From NCBI RefSeq assembly GCF_011386835.1, contig NC_088791.1:129804943-129868942 (forward strand): a stretch of DNA of 64,000 bases. The letters are read 5' to 3'. A program made the translations under genes and the position numbers. Of the stretch, positions 58,555 through 64,000 are shown one piece after another. The DNA is from Chrysemys picta bellii (Eukaryota; Chordata; Testudines; Emydidae). Every line of letters begins with the position of its first letter. The stretch's first letter is position 1. The notes beneath the pieces were generated by a model. It did no database searches. It saw nothing but the letters and a program-made list of their open reading frames with translations, and had not been told where the DNA came from.

Positions 58555-58627
58555 GGCGCTGCCTTCAGAGCTGGGCAGCTGGAGAGTGGCGGCTGCTGGC
58601 TGGGTGCCCAGTTCTGAAGGCAGCGCC
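58555..58627. repeat. GC-rich hairpin repeat
   Basis: The 23-base arms 58555-58577 and 58605-58627 (GGCGCTGCCTTCAGAGCTGG... and its inverse) differ at one position. The loop is 27 bases. Probably the core of a short repeat. Confidence 0.75.
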
Positions 58628-58639
58628 GCCACCATCGTT

Positions 58640-60155
58640 ATCAACAGCGGCCCTGAATTGTTGAGTAAGAAGTAATGCCATGCCATGCCACCCTTCTGTG
58701 TAACGTTTGCCCTTTATGCTAGGAGGGGTGGCTACAGGTTCTTAAGGCAAATTTTGAGGTGGCTATAGCCCCTGCAGGCACCCCCACAGTGCCATCCCTA
58801 CCTGTGTGTTTGATTGTTCAATTATAAATTACTTTTTTATTTGCCGATCTTAGTGTTCTGATTGGTTTGCGGTTTAATGCAGCGCTTCAATTGCTGAACC
58901 AGCCACTAGAAAGGATGAAACACATACTTTGCCAGGGGGTTTCATAGCTTTTCTGACAGCAGAGGAATTTTGAGACTCAGGACTCCTGGTCCAATTCTAG
59001 GTTCTGGAGGGGAATGTGCTCTAGTGTTTATAAACCAACCATGCTACCCTGTCCCCTGCCCCTCCCTCCCTTGCACCTTTTTCCCCCTAAACATGCTTTC
59101 AGCCCCCTCCTCTCTCTTCCTGTCCACCCACAACCAGCTCCTATTCCCCAACTCCTCTGTTCCTCACCTTCTGGCTCATGAAACCCCATTCCCTTCTTCC
59201 CTTCTGTATCCTTGTCAGACAGTTTCCTCCTTCTCCTCCATGCTGCCTGGGCACAAGCAGTGGGACTGTTTCACGCACAGGAGAGACGGTCTCCCTGCTC
59301 TCCGTTCCTGCGCCTGGCACTACAGTCCTGCAGTAGCCAGAGGGAACAACTGTAGAGAAAGTCCCTGCAGTCCTGTGATGGGATGGCACATCCATAGGCT
59401 GTATATAGAATATCTATCTTTCTGTTTATCTATATATAGAACCTGTGAAGAGATGGAGCATGCCAGCTGTGACGAGTCTTTACCGAGTCTTTTTCAGAGG
59501 CTTATAACTGGGCCATATTTTGCGAATTTTCACAGGGACAGCAACAGGCACATCTCTATAGCAGGGAGATCTCTTCCTCATCCAAATTCAAGTCCCTGCT
59601 CCAAAAAAGGCACTAGAAACAGTTTTTCAATTAAATGGTTGTAGCAATTTTTAAAATATGGGCAAAATAACATATTTTCTCCTAATCTTGTTCTTGGTAA
59701 TAGCTGAACCATTTTAGATGAAACTAAAAAAATCAACTGGAGGCAGACACCCAGCGTAGAAACATTTCAGCCCGAACAGTTTAAATTTGGTAAAGTTATA
59801 AGCAACTGAAAACAAAGTTTGATGGTGGGAGGTGTCAGCAGCCTTAAGTACAGGCATTGCTACCAGCTCTACTTATAATTTCGGCGAATAGGTATGAGTG
59901 TGGGTATCTGAAACTGCTACTTGTTTTCTTTACCTTCATGCTTCCTATATTTTCTTCCAATGGCTTGCTGACTGAGAGAAAATGTATCACTTGGGCAGGG
60001 CCTCAGCCACTGTATCACTCTTTCACGTGCAGGAAATATTATACAACATAATTAGACGTGGTGCAAATGGGTTCAATTCCACCGAAGTCAATTGTATTTC
60101 AATTACTTACACCCATGATCCGAATTTGGGCCTAGAAATCTGGGAGGTGCCTGAC
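58640..60155. other. Unassigned non-coding DNA
   Basis: No gene is recognised. The longest open frame here (58970-59644) has no family motif and is not supported by splice or start context. Confidence 0.4.
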
Positions 60156-60160
60156 CCTCT

Positions 60161-60188
<28 letters not shown>
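60161..60188. repeat. (GA)n microsatellite
   Basis: About 14 GA units, seen directly. Confidence 0.95.
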
Positions 60189-60192
<4 letters not shown>

Positions 60193-60474
60193 AGGGCTCA
60201 TGGAGGAGCTGCAGAGACAGCTAGGCTTGGGGAATAATTAGAATCCATTTCATATAGGCAAGCAGCCCATTGTGGTTGAGTTTTGTATAGATTCCCCAAG
60301 TGAGAAAGTCAGAACCAGTACCAGCCATGAAGAGGGAGTCTCATTCATTAACTAGCATTGGAACAGTCAAAGCATAGGTACATTCTAAGCTGGAGTGATT
60401 TGACAAGAGCACCCAAAAGTTGTCCCTCTAACGGGACAGTTTGCTTAAGGGCCTCACCTGGGTGGCTTAAATTG

Positions 60475-60830
60475 AGTTGGTCAAAATTTTTCCATCCAAA
60501 TTATTTTTGACAGAAAATTAGGTTTCTGACTAAGTTAAATTATTTGAAAACTTGTCTGCTGTCTGTAGAAAATTTCAATATTTCAATTGAAAAACAGAAT
60601 GCCTGAGACCCCCCGCCCCATGACAACACCAAGAGGGGAGAAAGCGGTGCATGTCCGAGATGTACTCTGGCCACCAAGTCTGGACCATAGATAAAAATGG
60701 GAGCAAAATATTTTGGTTTTACAATATTTCACCAAAAAAATCTAAAATTTTCTGTAGAAAATTTAGTAAATATGAAAAAAATGCTTTGTCTTGAAATTTT
60801 CCACAGGTCCCTCAACCCCCATTTTCCAAC
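60475..60830. repeat. AT-rich TTTTGA/TCAAAA repeat
   Basis: Same word use as 19640-19930 and 24590-24960 (AAAATTTT, TTTGACAG, GAAAATTT). Confidence 0.45.
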
Positions 60831-61780
60831 CATCTCTAGGCATGAAAATGAGCTGATTGCAGCCCCATGCGTCACAGAACAGAACCAGAGGTCCCAGCAT
60901 GCAATTCTCTATATTGAGTCAAGCAGCATGTTAGCACTGCATGATGGAATTTTTATTTTCCACAGGCAGTAAGTCTGTACTAAAGATGAAGTATGTTAGG
61001 TCTTGTGGCCACTGAGGTCTCACTGCTGCTGAATGCTTTCTACTAGCTTTCTCTCCACACAATGCCAATTTTTTTATGAGCTTGGAGAGACAATTTTAAA
61101 GTGGTCTGTACATGTTACAGTAGGTACATCTTCCCTCTTTATCATTTGTTGCAGGACATCTCCCTGGAGGAGTTGGGGCACATTTTCTTATCTATAATTT
61201 TTGCAAGTTAAAATTTAAAAAATAAGCATCCTGGCATGGGGATGTGGCATACTTTGCCCTAAATTTCACCAGGCCCACTGTAGTCCTCCTATTAAAAACC
61301 AGGCCTATGCCAAAAAGGCCTGTCATAAGGAGCCACAACTATTTACAGCCTAAAATGTTACTGTATGTTCTCATCTCGCTGAGCAGAAGTGGAAAGGTGT
61401 AGTTGTGCAACCCAGTTGCAAACAGCTACAGCTTGGTAATCAGTCTCTGATGCAGGCTATGACTTGTCTCCTTATATTTACTGATCTGATACCTGTCTGT
61501 TTCAGGTGCTGCTAATGAAACAATTTATTTCAGGTGGCTTTGGGTTTTGAAATGAATGCTTTTAACAGATTTTTACAGCTGCAGCCTTTTCCTGAGTTTT
61601 ATTCTTTTGCCTTCCCCGAAAAGTCCTTAATTTTTCCACAGGAACTAGCTTTTGTGGGGAGAAGGCAATGTTGTGAGTTTGATTGTCTGTCACTACTAAG
61701 ACTAGATCTTTTTTTTTTCTTTCAAAGGGGTGATGTGTTTCAAAAATCATTTTCTGTCTATCTTAGGTATTTATACGGCC
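60831..61780. other. Unassigned non-coding DNA
   Basis: No gene and no clear element seen. Confidence 0.4.
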
Positions 61781-61875
61781 CACATTACTGTAGTGTCTCA
61801 ATAGCTCACAACATTGCTGTGAGCCAGGGTAGCATCTCTATTTTACAGATAGGAAAATGAGGCACAAAGATTAGG

Positions 61876-62352
61876 GGTATATCTTCACTGCACAGTAACC
61901 TAGGTAATTGGCACCCAGGTTAGCCTAGCCTGTGTGCAAGCATCCCCATGGCACAGCCCTACCTGCAATATTGTGTCCTCACTGTTTCTGCACTCATCCA
62001 TGTGGCAGGAGTCATGGCCCATGGGTTGTGGTGCTGAGACGCTGTAGGATTCTTTCCCAGTCAATTTGTATCAATTGCAGGAGAATGTGCCTGTGCTTGG
62101 GAGCGAATTGTAGGAAAGGCATTGGAGGACTATCAGCACTTGAGTGATTTTTGCCTGTGTCATCTCTGGAGGGGCGGGTTCCAACCCCAATTCAAAAAGA
62201 GCCCAGGTTCTAACCTGTACCCCCAGTCATGTAAAATAACTCAGGCTTAAAGCATCTTCAAATTCAGGTCAGAGGTTTTTGTGTGTGAATGGTACGGGAG
62301 TTGGGCTAAAACCTGCTCAGGAGCCTGGGTTAACTGTGCAGTGAAGACATGA
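61876..62352. mobile_element. GTCTTCAC-type MITE
   Basis: GGGTATATCTTCACTGCACAGTAACC at the left (in parts) matches, inverted, GGTTAACTGTGCAGTGAAGACAT at the right. The internal CACCCAGGTTAGCC and GAGCCTGGGTTAACTG segments also pair. The ends are close to those of 11847-12824. Confidence 0.7.
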
Positions 62353-62359
62353 CTTGTCC

Positions 62360-63660
62360 AAGCAAGATCTCAAAGGAATTCTGTGGCAGAGCAGAGAATT
62401 TAATTTGGGTGTCCAGAGTCCCAGGCTACGGCCCTAACCAACATCCTTTTTTGATAATCATCCTTTACTGTAAATATGAATTATCCTTTACTCTTTTCTG
62501 TAAATAGGAATGATCACACTGAAATAGACAAATAATCCATGTAGTCTGGTATCATGTGTCTGACAGTGGCCTATGTCAGTTGCGCCAGACAAAGCCTCAT
62601 CATAAACTTTCTTGTGTAATATTGTATCATGGGGAAAATTACTTCCTGACCCCATATGGTAATCTGCCACTATCTCTTCATGTAGGGCGTGTCTGTGAAG
62701 GAGATAGACTACATTTTCTTATCTATATAATTTTTGCAAATTAATGTTTAAAAGATTAATTTCCTGGAGTGGGGAAGAGGCATATGAGAAATGACAGGCT
62801 TTGTCATTTTATTTGAACAAGTGTAAATGCAAATACTATTCTCATTCATATAAATGTTGACTACTTTTTAGAGACGATGTTATTTACCTTAATAGTATCC
62901 AGCAGCAGTGAGTTCCGGAGGTTAATTTTTGTTAAAGTATTTCTTTGGACCTGTTTTAAATTTGTTGCATTGTAAGTTTCATTGAATGCCCTCTTGCTTA
63001 TGATGGGCGAGGGTAAATAAAAGCACTCAACCAATCTGTATTTTATATAAATTCTACTGTTGTGTCTCCTCTTGCTCTTTCCTTTTCCAAATTAATTAAC
63101 TATGGTCTTTTATAACTCTTTGTATGAAAACTGTTCTCTGCTTCTATTATTTCGCATAACTTTCTTTTTCCCCTCCAGACCTTTTTTATTTCAATTATGT
63201 CTCATTTGAGATAAGATGATCCAGATGGAATATTGTAGTCTAGAGGAGGAGATATTGTACCATCCTTTAATGAACAACATACTGTGATTTTTTCCCCATC
63301 CGATTATCTATCCCCTCCTCATTACTGTCTAACATCTTATTCAGTTTCCTCCCATTGATTATAATTACATTTTTTAAAAAGCCCTATATTAAAACAACAT
63401 TATTAAGGTTGCAAAGTCAAGCACTCAAAAGTTAGGAAATGCCAGAATTATAGTTGCCTGTGCAACCTTAATTTGGCCCTCTTGTGTGCATACATTACGA
63501 TATGGTCTTTAATTACATGATTACATACTATTTTTTCCACAGGATCACAACCTCATTCAGTGCACAAGCTGCTGGTGCTCACTTAAGGAGCAGCTATTCA
63601 ATATATTGTTTTCTCCTCATTGTTCATTGTGTGGCCTCAGGCCTTATTTTCTGCACACTA
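62360..63660. other. Unassigned non-coding DNA
   Basis: No gene or clear repeat boundary. 62560-62760 and 63170-63320 have the look of decayed LINE sequence, without a firm motif. Confidence 0.35.
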
Positions 63661-63679
63661 TTCAAACCCTGCTCTGAAG

Positions 63680-63840
63680 ACAGAATTATTAATTTTCTCA
63701 TGGGCTTTTCTATGGTGCTCATCACTGTAGTATCTGAGTGCTTCATAAACACTAATCAATTTGTCTTCACAACACCCCTGTGAGGGGAGGAGGTGGTATT
63801 ATCCCTATTTTACAGATGGGCAACTGAAGCACGGAGAGAT
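63680..63840 (+). repeat. MIR/L2-like ancient repeat
   Basis: Contains ACAACACCCCTGTGAGGGG and ATTATCCCTATTTTACAGATGG, the standard 3' text of MIR/L2 repeats in amniotes. A related piece lies at 61795-61865 (CTATTTTACAGATAGGAAAA). Confidence 0.65.
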
Positions 63841-64000
63841 GAAGGTCAATCGTGTTCTCTAATTTTGGGTGCCCAATTTGAGATGATTAGGGCACTTATC
63901 TGCCTCCCTCCCATCCCACGTTTCTCACCCCTCTGAATTTGAGTCATGATGCTTCCTCCTCCTCCAGACTGACTAGCCACAGTAAGGGAAGCATTGAGAG

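Noticed and set aside
58970..59644. A 224-codon open frame
   Set aside because: No domain, skewed Ser/Pro/Leu composition and no sign of splice or start context. It is likely chance.

Overview
The window looks like nuclear DNA from a turtle, probably a cryptodire. It carries one clear cellular gene, CDKN1B (p27Kip1), on the + strand, set in about 60 kb of dense, nested transposable elements. The turtle assignment rests on the repeats: a tRNA-derived SINE with a CR1-type tail at 9.1 kb, CR1 LINE pieces, many CAG-ended hAT-like elements and a Gypsy element with vertebrate-type pol. It is an inference from sequence patterns, not a database match.

Layout. 0-5 kb: unassigned non-coding DNA with CR1-type LINE tails. 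5-29 kb: a mosaic of hAT-like elements, several with perfect 8-bp target duplications, GTCTACAC-type MITEs, a CR1 LINE on the - strand interrupted by two later insertions, one SINE and several old SINE/LINE fragments. 29.0-29.2 kb: a 151-bp GT/GA microsatellite. 29.4-34.7 kb: the CDKN1B promoter, leader, three exons and poly(A) signal. The leader holds a 34-base T tract. The 3' UTR holds three perfect 8-mer sites for the miR-221/222 seed and a Pumilio element. 36.5-38.6 kb: GC-rich, mostly non-repetitive sequence with a CCAAT-rich promoter-like block, which by position might serve the next gene (APOLD1 in other vertebrates). 39-45 kb: largely unassigned DNA plus one GC-rich hAT-like element. 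45.1-46.8 kb: a decayed non-LTR reverse transcriptase gene with two small hAT-like insertions. 46.8-49.2 kb: a near full-length DNA transposon with a broken transposase gene. 53.9-57.4 kb: the 3' part of a Ty3/gypsy-type retrotransposon on the - strand, with integrase encoded upstream of reverse transcriptase. 57.4-58.3 kb: a second, inverted copy of the 46.8-kb transposon, inserted into the Gypsy element. 58-64 kb: unassigned DNA, MITEs and a MIR-like fragment.

How the parts relate. CDKN1B is intact: 198 codons with splice sites in the usual places, and the known regulatory residues mostly kept. None of the transposon-encoded proteins reads through without stops or frame breaks. The items most worth following are the unusual pol order of the Gypsy element, the transposon pair with CACTG termini, the extra miR-221/222 site and long U tract in CDKN1B mRNA, and a set of short self-complementary repeats. 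No prokaryotic features, CRISPR arrays, rRNA or functional tRNA genes were seen.
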